Positions 38,545-49,725 of a stretch of DNA of 64,000 nucleotides are shown here, one piece after another. The stretch lies in the NCBI RefSeq assembly GCF_000165425.1, contig NW_001799189.1:190728-254727 (forward strand), written 5' to 3'. How positions within the stretch are numbered: position 1 is the stretch's first letter; every line of letters begins with the position of its first letter. The notes under the pieces were generated by a model that was not told the DNA's origin, ran no database searches, and worked only from the letters and a program-made list of their open reading frames with translations. A program made the translations under genes and the position numbers. The stretch comes from Paramecium tetraurelia (lineage: Eukaryota; Ciliophora; Oligohymenophorea; Peniculida; Parameciidae).

Positions 38545-38611
38545 ATATTATTTTAATTGCAATTTAAATGAATAAACTAAAAATCAAATCATCAATAATT
38601 AATTAAAGTGA

Positions 38612-39163
38612 ATGAAAAAGCTAGCTGAGTTGACTAATAAGGAAATAATCAATTTGCTGTCAAGACAAGCACATGTAGAGTTGTAATCGAGCTTCTTGTA
38701 TTTGTAATATGCCTATTGGTTTGACAATAACAATTTTGAAGGAATTGGCAAATTTTTCAAAGCGGAAAGTGAAGAAGAGAGAAAACACAGCGTTTAGATA
38801 TTTGATTACTTGAATGTAAGAGGTGTTCAAGTGGCAATCGATCCATAATAAGCAGCTTTCTCAAATCTGAAGACTCATTTTGAAAAACCCGGAGAATATT
38901 TTGAAGCCTACTTAGCAAGAGAGCATTTGAATTATTCTTTGCTTGATTAGATTGGAAAATAGGCATAATAGACCGAAGAGATATTGACACACAAATTCAT
39001 AGGTTCAATGTTGGAGGATCAAGCATCTTCAGTTGATGAGGCAGAGAAGTTATATGCCAAGGCCCAAGCTTATTCTGCTTTTCCTGGATTATTTTACCAT
39101 TTAGATGCATAAATCGAGAAGGGAAGCCAATCATTCGATACATGGAGAGCAAAGCAATCATGA
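38612..39163 (+). CDS. ferritin
   Basis: Iron-storage protein forming a 24-subunit shell. Intronless, 183 aa. The four-helix ferritin pattern is visible: LLSRQAHVELQSSFLYLQYA, YWFDNNNFEGIGKFFKAESE, EEERKHSVQIFDYLNVRG, then YLAREHLNYSLLDQIGKQAQ with a later helix. Ferroxidase ligands Glu (VEL), Glu and His (SEEERKH) and later Glu (AREH) are kept, so it should oxidise iron. The sequence is closest by eye to the bacterial/H-type group. The start codon lies 68 bp after the previous stop. No transit peptide is visible, so it is probably cytosolic. Confidence 0.93.
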
Positions 39164-39406
39164 TTCTGAATATGATATTGGTTTATTAGAATTAATTGAT
39201 TCTTAATTTCTGAATGCAAAAAATCATTTTAAAACTTTTTGTGAATATTTGCAATTTTATTTTGTTTGTTATTATTAAACAATAATTGGGTTATTATAGT
39301 ATACTATTAATGTATATTATGTGATTAAAATAAAAAAGATCCGTAATATATATAAATATGACACACTTTTTATAAGAATTAATTAAAATAGTCAACGATA
39401 TTCAAC
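39164..39406. other. intergenic spacer
   Basis: 243 bp AT-rich spacer before the aminotransferase; no element recognised. Confidence 0.4.
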
Positions 39407-40699
39407 ATGCAGTGTTTTAGAGCTTTGAGATACTTTTCTGTATGGTCTTAAGTGCCCATGGGACCAGCCGATCCTATTTTGGGAGTGGCTGCCCAATTCA
39501 AGGCTGATCCAAGCACTACAAAAGTAAATCTAAGTATTGGAGCCTATCGTGATAATGATGGAAAGCCAGTTGTACTCGATTCAGTGAAGAGAGTATCTAA
39601 CTTATTTATAGCAAGGCTGAACAAATAATAAAGGAAAAGAAATTGGACAATGAATATCTTCCAGTTGAAGGACTCCAATCATTTATTGATGCTTCTATTA
39701 AATTAGGTTATGGAGATGCTTACTATGCCTAAAACGGAAAAAGTATTGCAGGATGCTAAGTATTGAGTGGAACAGGTGCAGTTAGACTTGGATTCGAATT
39801 CGCTAAGAAATTCTTGCCTTAAGGAACAAAAGTGTATATGCCAAATCCAACATGGCCAAACCATCATAACATTGCTAAAATGGCAGGATTAGAAATTTTA
39901 GAGTATCGTTATTTTGATCCAAAAACACGTGGAGTTGATTTCTCTGGATTGGTAGAAGATTTGAATAAGGCTCAAAATGGATCAGTCATCTTGTTCCATG
40001 CTTGTGCTCACAATCCAACTGGTTGTGATTTGACTACAGCCTAATGGACATAATTATTAGATTTGACAAAAAAGAAGAACTTCCTTCCATTCTTTGATAT
40101 GGCTTATCAAGGTTTCACAAGTGGAGACGTAAATAAAGATGCCGAAGCAGTCAGATTATTTACAGCCCAAGGTGTTCCTATAGTTTTAGGATAATCCTTT
40201 GCCAAAAACATGGGATTGTATGGTTAAAGAACAGGATGCCTTAGTTTTGTATGTGCTAATCAATAGGAAAGAGAGAAGGTGGTCTCATAATTGAAATTGT
40301 TAGCCAGACCATTATGGTCAAGTCCTCCTCTCCATGGAGCTAGAGTGGCTGACATCATTCTCAACACTCCAGAACTCAACTAATTGTGGTTATAGGAAGT
40401 TAAAATGATGGCCAATAGAATTCAATTGATGAGAGTTAGTTTGGCCAACAATTTGAAGAATCTAGGTTCTCCTCATGATTGGTCTCACATTTCCAAATAA
40501 ATTGGTATGTTTGCCTTCACTGTAATATATTAAGTAATATTTTCAGGGTGTCGGTCCAGATCACGTTAAAGAATTGATCGCCAAATATCATATCTATTTA
40601 TTGAGCAGTGGAAGAATTTCAATTGCAGGATTGAATGAAGGAAATGTTAAGTATGTTGCTGAAGCATTCCATGATGTGACCAAGAATACAAAATTGTGA
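39407..40699 (+). CDS. aspartate aminotransferase, probably mitochondrial
   Basis: PLP enzyme interconverting aspartate/2-oxoglutarate and oxaloacetate/glutamate. Introns of 23 and 25 nt leave 415 codons (414 aa). The N-terminus [15 protein letters not shown] is an Arg-rich mitochondrial-type presequence. Conserved parts: [64 protein letters not shown], the PLP-lysine segment [16 protein letters not shown], and [12 protein letters not shown]. The first intron must end at CAAG rather than at the earlier TAG to keep the frame ([13 protein letters not shown]). Second intron GTAATATATT...TTTCAG precedes [10 protein letters not shown]. Single uninterrupted frame otherwise, so the gene is functional. 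Confidence 0.95.
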
Positions 40700-40870
40700 A
40701 GTATTATTCAATTATTAATATAACATTATTATTGGTATGATTTAGCCATATTTCATGTTTATCCTTCGTTCTTCTGTGTATTTCAATTGAAATTAACCAT
40801 AAGAAGATATTTTAAACAATCTAAAATTTTAGATTACTGATTAATGCCATTATAATATTGATAATTAATA

Positions 40871-42620
40871 ATGCTCAATAAGTACACTCTTGAATTTCTA
40901 TTCAAGGATCAAGCAGAACAATATGAGAATTATTCCAAGTCCTCCAAACTAAGGGAAGTTACTAACTTCACAATCTATTCAGTTGTAATATAATCCATAT
41001 CTAATTCATAGTCATTTTCCATTATCAATACCACTAAATTTATTTTACGGGATTCTATTCCTTATTCAATACTTAGTGGAGGAGCTATTCTTCTTATTTT
41101 GATCCTATGGAAGATACTTTAAAGAAAGCCACACTTGATCAATGTGATTGTAACCATTTATCAAATATTTTTGCTTTGTGCCTTTAAAATACCTTAATTA
41201 TTTGAAGGGGCAACCAATCCAACCTTAGATTAATCTTGGTATTATGGTTTTTAATGCGGTTACTTACATTTTAATGTTTACCTTTTAAGTGCAAATTTCA
41301 TTTATTAAACCTTTCTGCTGATTTTAACGATTGGAATCCACCTCTATTAGGAGAACATCGACATTAAGGATGGAATTATTAATATATTTCTCTTTGTGTT
41401 TTTGGCCATGAACATGATTGCCATCAAGTATAATTATGAAAAAACCAAAAAACAACAATATCTATAAAGTTGTCAGTAAGAAAAGTGGGAATAATTACTA
41501 TCCAAAGTGTTATCAAGTTCAATACTACTTATATCCTATGATAAGAAATAGGATTAATTGTAATTAGAGAAGGAAAACAAATTTTCATCCATTTTATTTA
41601 GGCTGTAAGATAGTGAAAATCTGAGATAATTATTGAGACAAGTATTTGAATCCCCATATATTTTAGTTGATAATATCCTCAAGTAGTGATCCTTATGATA
41701 GTGTCTCAAATTTAGTTCACATTAGCATGGAAGCAACTTTGAGGAGATTTCTAATTCACACTCAAGAATTTTCCGACTCTTTTAAAACTTATAAATATAC
41801 TGTTCACCACCAATAAACTTAGAAATTTTATAATGTCAAATTACTCAGATGTGTGTTTAACAATAAACTACAATGTTTATTGATCATTGATCCAAAAAAA
41901 AAGTACTTTTACAATCAGACCTAAGTCTTGTGGAGCATCCTTTAAAATATAACTGAAACAGCAAATGAACAATCCCGTTTTCTAATTAAAATGCTAACCA
42001 AATTTAATCAAATTTCCATTAAATAGAAATTCCCAGATTAGAAATTCTATTTTAATCATAATTTCATACAAAACATCTAAATCATATTTCAAAACAAATC
42101 AAATCGTCTCAAACTCTAAGATATCACTCAAACTTCATTATAAACTCTCCTTGATCCATTAATTGGACTAGATTCCTAAAAGGTAGTACTTGCAAAGTCA
42201 TTTACTCATGATATTGCAATCATTTAGCAATTGCTAATCTCTTGCTTTTACATAATTTAGCATATCTTTAGAGATGTGAAAATTCTACAAATACTAATTG
42301 AGAATCAAAATACAGAAATATTCTTCTCTATTAAAATAAAGGAGAATGATAAAGCTATTCAAACTAAGATCTTAGAGATACTACAAACTAATTGGGTCAA
42401 GTCTCCTAAAGGATTTTTTCATAAAAATACTATTCACCAATCACTCCTAGAGAGAATTAGCTATTTGACACAATAATTTTAGATACCCATAAATTTACTA
42501 TTAAACATAAGCATCACTTAACTGATTCTCTCCGAATTTGGAGTTTACAATCATTTAGATATTATACAAACTAATAATCAGATTACTTTTAATTTTTCTT
42601 TAGTGTCCTAAATTTAATGA
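40871..42620 (+). CDS. multipass membrane protein, possible sensor-like (576 aa)
   Basis: One 19-nt intron leaves exactly 577 codons. The N-terminal third has about five to six hydrophobic segments (for example YSILSGGAILLILILWKIL, INVIVTIYQIFLLCAF, FNVYLLSANFIYQTFLLI and IINIFLFVFLAMNMIAI). The soluble C-terminal 370 residues are Gln/Lys/Asn rich and contain a PAS-like strand pattern (CVFNNKLQCLLIIDPKKK) and helical stretches. The layout, membrane domain followed by PAS-like and helical parts, resembles the large ciliate family of membrane-bound histidine-kinase-like sensors, but no phospho-acceptor His box or ATPase motifs are recognisable. I therefore leave the function open. It lies 50 bp upstream of the YKT6 gene on the same strand. 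Confidence 0.72.
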
Positions 42621-42670
42621 TTTATTATTTTAAATTACTTAACTTATATATTATAATTATTAAAATAAAT

Positions 42671-43333
42671 ATGTAATTAATAGCTGTGTTAATTGCTGCA
42701 TACAACCCTGTTGAAAAGAAAGTTATTATACTAACTCGATATTATGAATTGAATTCAGTAGGAATATTCTATAGAAATACTGTGAAGGATTCCATGAAGT
42801 TTGTGTGTAGAGAATCAGTGATTGGATTAGACAAAGGAACCAGGTAATTAATAAAATGATTTTAAGACATTCAGTGATGCATGAGGATAAATATTGCCAC
42901 ATATAGATGGGTTACGGAAGCGATAAAGTAGGAGCATATGCATTTTGTGATCAAGATTATCCAAAAAGAATAGCATTTGCATTTTTAAATGCTGTTTTAC
43001 AAGCATTTTAGAAGAAAGTAGGAGATGATTGGAAAAAGTACAAAGAAGATGAAAGCATAGAAGTTCCAGAAATTAAGCAAGTACTCATTTGATGTTAACA
43101 ATAAGTTATTCTAAGAGTATTAAGATCCAAAGAATGTTGATAAAGTGCTACTTGCATAAACCAAAGTGGATGAAACCAATATCATTTTACATGAGAACAT
43201 AAAAAAACTATTGGAAAGATAGGGTGATTTAGATTAATTAGTTGCTAAGAGTAATGATTTATCCGCTGGTGCTAAAATGTTCTATAAATAATCTAAGGAT
43301 ATGAATAAAAAGAGTTGTTGTGAAATTTTTTGA
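42671..43333 (+). CDS. YKT6: YKT6 R-SNARE
   Basis: Longin-type SNARE acting in ER-Golgi, endosomal and vacuolar fusion. Two introns (23 and 25 nt) leave 205 codons (204 aa). An N-terminal longin domain (MQLIAVLIAAYNPVEKK...FYRNTVKDSMKFV) is followed by the R-SNARE motif NIILHENIKKLLERQGDLDQ LVAKSNDLSAGAKMFYKQ with the central Arg (LLER). There is no membrane segment: the protein ends KKSCCEIF, a palmitoylation Cys plus CaaX-type Cys, as in YKT6, which is lipid-anchored. The terminal Phe may favour geranylgeranylation rather than farnesylation; that is inference. Confidence 0.92.
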
Positions 43334-44133
43334 ATTTTTCATATATTGAAAAGAGATATATATATTTAAAGATTCAAACATTTATGATATATTTGGCTTT
43401 GCTAAGTACTTCTTCATAAATTTCAGCAAATAGATAGAATAATATTATGAAATGGTTTTTATGAATAATAAATGAACTTATCTTTCGATATGATAGCTTA
43501 TTATCTAAGTATGGAAGCCAATCTAATTTTAGATTCATCAATCTTTGATTTAAGGAAGTTTTAATAATTCTACTTTTTATATAACATCTATTTACGTATT
43601 TGTCTAATTTGAAATATCTTTAGATTGGCTATAGATTCTTATATGTATTGTTTATCTTCTATCATATCTAAATCATACATATATAAATATAACGTTAATT
43701 TGATTTAACTAAGCCATTATTTTTAATAAATTTTCATCCAATTTTCAAATGTTCAATAATAAATAAATCATAATGATTTTACAATAAAAAATTAAAGATT
43801 ATTGATTTAAGTATTATTAGTTGATGGTAAAATTCATATAATTCGAAGAATTAGGTTATTTATTATTACTTATTTAATAATAATAGCCTATACTTTTTAT
43901 GTAATGCCATCAATAAATAGTATTCTTAAATACATAATAAATGATTGAAAGTTATTCTAAAATCTTATAAAATCAAAAAGGTTTTCCAATCTTAGTCAAT
44001 TTACTATGAATTCAATTAATTAAATCTTGTTTTTGATCTATTTTAGTTATTTACATTCCAATCATATAAAGTGTGTTTTGAAAGAAACTACCATTCATAT
44101 TTGTCTCTTTGATTCAAATAATATTAAAATAAA
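43334..44133. other. intergenic region
   Basis: About 800 bp, strongly AT-rich. A 54-codon minus-strand ORF (43374-43538, beginning MNLKLDWLPYLDNKLSYRK) is the only coding-like feature and is too short to support. It separates the YKT6 and carrier genes. Confidence 0.35.
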
Positions 44134-45156
44134 ATGAATAAAGAATCACAATCAAAAATATATTGGCATCATTTTATTGCTGGTTTGGTTGGAGGATTCA
44201 TTAGTGTAACTGTATGCCATCCTTTAGAAGTAGCAAGAAGCAGATTAAACCTTCAAGTAATGAATTAACCATTTTAAGAATGCTACTAAATCTGTAAACA
44301 AATATCAAGGTTTCATTAACTCACTTTACGTTATCTATAAAGAGGAGGGTTTTGCAGGTTACTACAAAGGTAGAAATGCATCTTCATTTTGAAGGGTATC
44401 GAGCAACAGCAATTGCTAATCCGATTTTTCATTCACTTTTCTTTCCCCTTTATAAATGGAATAAGAAAACTTTAGAAATCTCGTATGGAATAAGTGGTTT
44501 CTAGAATCACCTTTTGGCAACCATCATCACAGGGTTGGTTTGCGATTTAATTACAAATCCTTTATGGGTATATTAATGCAATTAAGTCTTATTAAAAGTT
44601 AATCAGAACTAGAATGTAAACGCAATACTTACATGATCAAAATAATGCAAAATATACATCTGTTTTTAGAGGATTGATCACTTTATAAAAAGAAGTAATG
44701 AATGAAATAAGGGTTTTAGGAAGGTTTCCTTGCTTTGTACAAAGGACTTGGAGCTACTGTGTTGGGTCTATCCCACGTGGCAGTATAGTTCCCAATATAC
44801 GAGAGATTAAAACAAAATTATACTGATAAGAATGGTTAGCTTTTGCCAACTGATATTCTTAAAGCCTCAATATTATCAAAGTGTAATAAATACATTTATG
44901 TATAGCAATGGCTGTTTTGGTAACCTATCCTCATGTGGTTATACGAACTAGATTACATGATAATAAAACTGTATATAAAAGTGGCCTCAGATCAAGAGTC
45001 AGAATTATTGATATTTGTAGGGTTATATATGAATAAGATTCTATTGGAGGATTCTATAAAGGCTTAATACCAGATTTAATAAGAGTGTTACCTACAAATA
45101 GTATAACATTTCTTGTTTATGAACTCTTCAGTCAATACTTAGGGAAGCATTTTTGA
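44134..45156 (+). CDS. mitochondrial carrier family (SLC25) transporter
   Basis: Inner mitochondrial membrane metabolite carrier. Five introns (22, 25, 31, 28 and 23 nt) leave 298 codons (297 aa), the standard length. All three repeats carry their PX[D/E]XX[K/R]X[R] signature: [18 protein letters not shown] and PHVVIRTRL. The second repeat's PLW-IRTRMQTQ resembles the folate/FAD, pyrimidine and NAD carrier subgroup (SLC25A32/33/36), in which a Trp follows the signature Pro. Other family marks are [28 protein letters not shown] and [20 protein letters not shown]. The substrate cannot be fixed from sequence alone. It converges on the ZPR1-like half gene, 53 bp away. Confidence 0.92.
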
Positions 45157-45209
45157 ATGGATTAAGCGCATTTAAATATGTATAGGTGGAAATGAAATAT
45201 TGTATTTAA

Positions 45210-45914
45210 TCAAAAGTAATTTTCAGTGTTCATAGTATCTATTCCTAATTCATCATCGTCCTCCTCTGATCTATCAAAAGCAATAACTTATAAATTATAA
45301 TCTGTATCAGGTTCTCCAACATTGGAGACAAAGCTGCTATCAATCAAATCTCTAATGATTAGAGTAAAGCTTTGAGTTCCATCATGAAAAGCCTACAATT
45401 AATCAAAAACCTTTTGTAATTTGTTATCACGATATGGATCATCACAATTATAGATGGGTGTTTTATCTCTTAAATGATCCAACACCTTAGAGACAATACC
45501 TTAGGTTGTGGTGAACACAGCTCCCAAAGTACCAGTGCACATTTCCAATTCAATTTCAGGAATTTGTAAACTGGCTGTTTCAGATTTAAATACATTTCTC
45601 TTCAAATCTTGTTGACTATTAACATACAATCTAAAGAGTTTTCCTTATGGAGTAATACCATTCGCTCCTTTAATTTCTGTATCCCTGTATCCGCATTCAT
45701 TACATGTGAATGACATAATGATAAGATCTCTGACGTAAGGAATTGTGATTTTACACATCTTATTTATTCCTAATTAGCCACACTGGTTGCAATGGTTGGA
45801 GAATTCCACGCCATCATTATCAAATTATTCTTTGACGGCGGAATTGAGATCTTGATTATTTAAGTTTATTTATTATAGGATTTCCTTAGTAACATCATCA
45901 TTTTTCTTATCCAT
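45210..45914 (-). CDS. ZPR1-like protein with a single ZPR1 domain (half-length copy)
   Basis: Intronless, 234 aa. It carries one zinc finger (FSNHCNQCGQLGINKM...MSFTCNECGYRDTEIK: CxxC-x(n)-CxxC) and the following beta-domain (SETASLQIPEIELEMCTGTL GAVFTTTQGIVSKV), ending DDDELGIDTMNTENYF. This corresponds to the second ZPR1 domain plus C-terminus of full ZPR1. The tail is almost identical in form to that of the adjacent ZPR1 gene (DNDELGIDTMKTENY). It therefore looks like a tandem partial duplicate of the neighbour's 3' half that acquired its own start. The absence of the intron and a clean frame suggest it is expressed. Confidence 0.83.
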
Positions 45915-46071
45915 TTAATCTTTGATTTGTTGGTATGAATAAATTAATTTATGAGTTCATTTTAGATATCCTATAAAGTGCTGTGGAATAGTCATCGGAA
46001 TTCATTAGTTAATTTTTAAATGATTGTTTTTTCTTATGAAATAGTCATTAAAATAAATAATAAATTTTTGA

Positions 46072-47512
46072 TCAATTCTGATAATTTTCGGTCTTCATTG
46101 TATCTATTCCTAATTCATCATTGTCTTCTGGAGTTCTGTTAAAGAGAGTGATTTTAACTTAATTGTCCTCATTTGGATAGAAGGGATTTTGGATGAAGCT
46201 GTTTTCAACTAAATCCCTTATGATTAAAGTAAACTTGGATTTCCCTGACTTGAATTCTTCCAATTTCTAAAATATTTATTCCATCTTCTTCTTATAATCC
46301 TCATCAGCGCTATCTCCAACAAATGGATTCTACTATTAAATTATAATAATTACATTATCCCTTAAATCGTGTCAGAATTTATTCTAATAATCCTTCGACA
46401 TTTGAATATACTCCACCCAAAGTACCAGTTCCAAGTTCCAATTCAATATCAGGAATAATCAATTTAGCAGTATCTGATTTAAATACATCTCTGCATAAGT
46501 CATTTTCATTTTCAAATTTCAATTCTATTATTTTACCTTATTTACTGATCTCACCAGTTGCTTTAACCTCTGTATCCTTGTATCCACAAAATCCACAATT
46601 GAAACTCATAATTAGAATCTCCTTAAAATGAGGAATAGTGACAGTGCACATTTTGTTTTCTCCCATTTCCTTACAGACATTACAAGGTGTTGGAATATTG
46701 ATAGATTCATTTTTAATAGAATCATCAATAGATTAACAAAAGTTTTATCCGCCTGCTTAGATTTATTCAGTCCCTTAGTGAATTGGGTCAGCAATGACTT
46801 ATTATTATTGCTGAACCTCTTATTTTTAATTCTCAGCACTATATCCCATAGCTTCCAACTCCTCGATTGTTCTTATGTAATGTTGAATTTTAAGCGAGGG
46901 ATCTTCTTAGAGTTCATTTAAATTTTAGATGAAACTATTTCCAGAGGGGTCCTCCAATATCCAATGAAAGGGTAATCCTTAACCATCTTTGAATTCCTTT
47001 AATTTTCCAAGGATGTATTCAATTCGATTATGGACTTCCACTTATGTAAATTTTCTTATAGGTTGATCATGTGATAAGTCATCAATAATATTTTAAAGGA
47101 ATCCTTCTAAAGTATTGATGCTGCTCTTCTTATTGGATGGCATTTCAAACTCTAGTTCTGGAATCAAAGCTTTACAGAACTCCGATCGGATGATTTGTCT
47201 TTGGAGATCCTAAAATTATCTAAAATAATCTGTACTTTGGGTTCATTGACTTTTAAATGCAGTTTAATTCCCTTTTCTTTGATTTCTCCACCAAATTACA
47301 CTTCATTATTTTTATATCCACAATGTTCACAATCAAAAGAGACAATGATAATATTTGAGAACATGGGTATTTTAGTCAATAAAATTGTAGTTTTGCCTTG
47401 TTATTCACAATTTACGCATAAGCTATCAGTAACGAAAGCTATTTCATAATGATAAATTAGTACGCTCTGAATCTCCTGTAAGGTTTGCATAAATTACTTC
47501 TGGATTATTCAT
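46072..47512 (-). CDS. ZPR1: ZPR1 zinc-finger protein
   Basis: ZPR1 is a chaperone-like zinc protein that helps fold translation elongation factor eEF1A. Three introns (25, 26 and 21-24 nt) and one extra base leave about 454 aa (human 459). First domain: SLCVNCEQQGKTTILLTKIP, FDCEHCGYKNNEVQFGGEIK, IRSEFCKALIPELEFEMPS. Second domain: PCNVCKEMGENKMCTVTIPH, FNCGFCGYKDTEVKATGEIS, LIIPDIELELGTGTLGGVYS, with C-terminus LGIDTMKTENYQN. Each domain has its four zinc Cys. The extra base is at about 46,371-46,376 (minus text ILHDLRDN); here it is not in a homopolymer. It lies head to tail with the half-length copy, 157 bp upstream of it. Confidence 0.92.
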
Positions 47513-47621
47513 TAATTAAAATTTTAACAAACATATAAAACTTTACGTATAAATGAAACTAATATAGTCTTTAAATAAATATTATTTAATGATCATAATG
47601 TATTAAGACATTCTAATTTAA

Positions 47622-49112
47622 TCAATCTACCAATTATTATTATTAAACTTCTATTTACATGGATACATCATCCTCTTAATGTTCTTCTTACATTTCTCCC
47701 TCTTCATCCCACACATCTTCCCATTCTCCTTCATTTCCCCTTAATTCTCCCAGATCCTCAAATTCTTTCACCAATTTCCCCCAATCTTTTGGGAATGGAT
47801 CATTAGTATTATCCCACCCATTCTATAAGAATTGTACCATCTCTTCTTCACTTAATAAACAACTCTCGAAAGCATCTAGAATTTCTTATTTTGGTAAATT
47901 CTATCCTATGAACACAAGCTCTTATCTTCTATCCCCTATAGGTTCAGGTAGCCAGTTCTGTTTAAGTCCATCCCAAATAGCCTATTGATATAACTATATA
48001 GCATACATCAACTTCTTCTTTGGTATCAGCCCAAACCTTCTTGGGTATGGATATCCACCAAAAGGAACCAGGATGGTAAGTCAACTAGGTTCCTGCCTTG
48101 TGTATGTGAATGTTTAATCTTTCCCAACTTGCTATCCACATATATCCTTTACATCTTATGATATTATTCCAAAAAGATAGTTCTTCTGTGTTATTTCTCT
48201 CGATAAGTTGAAATAGTCTGTCAGGATGGAATGCTCTTCTTGATTTGAATGCACAAGATTAGATACCGTATTCCTCAATCTCACTTTTATGGATTGGCTT
48301 CTATAGTTCAGTAATCCACTTTCCCGTTGTAGAGGCTTCTTCAAAGTTGAATAATTTTGTGTTGATGATTTCCTTTAAATCTATCTACCCTTACACAGAG
48401 TCAATAATCTTAGCATTGGGATTCAATTTCTTAAGGAGATTCAATATAAACTCTTTTCTTTCCTAATTCACAAGATCTGTTTTGTTCAATATTATAACAT
48501 TAGCAAATTCAACTTGATCCAACAACAATTATGACAATGGAATCTGATCCATCTATTTGTTATCTACATTCATTTCCTCTCCTAATTTATCCGATTACAA
48601 TTGATCCAAGAAATTCAAGGCGTCAATCTAAATAATAGATTATCAAAGATACCATAGTGACCATAGTGTCAAGTCTAGCGAACTTCTTCAACATCTATCC
48701 CTTCTTTCTCATCTCCTCATTTTCAAAATAAAAAGCTTAAGCTATTGGCAAAGGCTCAGCTATTCCTGTACTCTCAATCAACATATAATCAAACTACCCA
48801 GACTTGGCTATCTTCGATATGTGTTTGATTAAATCCTCTCTAATACTATATGTCTAATAATTACCTCAAGGTACAGCAAATGCATCCATTTGACATTTCA
48901 ACAAGTTTTTCCTTAGTCTTCTTCACACTAAACTTTCCTTCCTTTATCAAGTTTGAATCGACATTGATCTCCCCCATGTCATTAACGATGACAGCTATTC
49001 TGCAATCATGGCGCTATTTAAGAATATAGTTCATAAGGGTTGTCTTTCCTGACCCTAAAAAACCACAAAGTACTGTAACAGGCAATTTCTTAATTTTAGT
49101 GGTGTGATTCAT
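47622..49112 (-). CDS. CobW/G3E-family GTPase metallochaperone (ZNG1/CBWD type)
   Basis: GTP-dependent metallochaperone; eukaryotic ZNG1 delivers zinc to methionine aminopeptidase. Three 25-nt introns leave 472 codons (471 aa) with no disruption. Walker [10 protein letters not shown], the metal-binding CxCC in NGCICCTLR (first intron follows), switch/Walker B region [11 protein letters not shown], base-recognition NKTD, and the C-terminal domain GTxRQELVFIG-like segment DRRQELVFIGQNLPKQEILD. The tail is acidic ([13 protein letters not shown]...) as in other eukaryotic members. It shares the minus strand with ZPR1, 109 bp upstream; both are zinc-linked, which may be coincidence. No N-terminal targeting sequence is visible. 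Confidence 0.92.
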
Positions 49113-49725
49113 GTGCCAACTTGGATATTATTTTTAAATTAAAAGGTGATTCATGAATTACCACAATTTATATTAGTGAATTTCACACCCCCTTATTTAT
49201 AATTATATATAAATTATATTATATATGTGAATAAAATTAGTTTTTAGTATACATTAAGTATTGGGCTACTATTCACTTGTCTTTCTTGCTTTCATTTCCA
49301 ATTAAAAAATTAAAAATTTTGTAAAATTACCAAACATATTTTTCATTTATTTTAAAATCAACAAGAAGATAATGTGTTATAGGTGATATACAATAGAATG
49401 CTAAATAAAAACCAATTTATATTATGCTATTAATCTTTTAATGATTAATGAATCAAGATTTGTAACATTTTTCATAAATAAATACATCAAATATCATAAA
49501 TCTAAGTTAAGGAAGAAAATATCATATTTTATGATTATTTTCCAAACAAAGATGAGGAGATGTGCCTTTAGATTTATTGTTAAATTTAGTTTGATTAAAT
49601 TTATAAAATTAAGAATTATATTGTTTCTCGAGTGCATGACTAAACATATAGTTAAATATTTGAGTTACAGCATCAGCTCAAACTCAGTGATACAAATTAT
49701 AAAAATTATATAATTAATTTAAAAT
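49113..49725. other. divergent intergenic region with long open frame
   Basis: Between the CobW gene and the C2-domain gene. From 49441 the frame of the next gene is open upstream of its ATG for 95 codons (MINESRFVTFFINKYIKYHK...), rich in Ile, Lys and Phe. Composition fits untranslated AT-rich DNA better than a protein, so I treat it as 5' flank. Confidence 0.4.

Noticed and set aside
44880-44910. Apparent frameshift in the mitochondrial carrier
   Set aside because: Choosing the 23-nt intron starting GTAATAAATAC instead of GTGTAAT restores the frame exactly, so no indel is needed.
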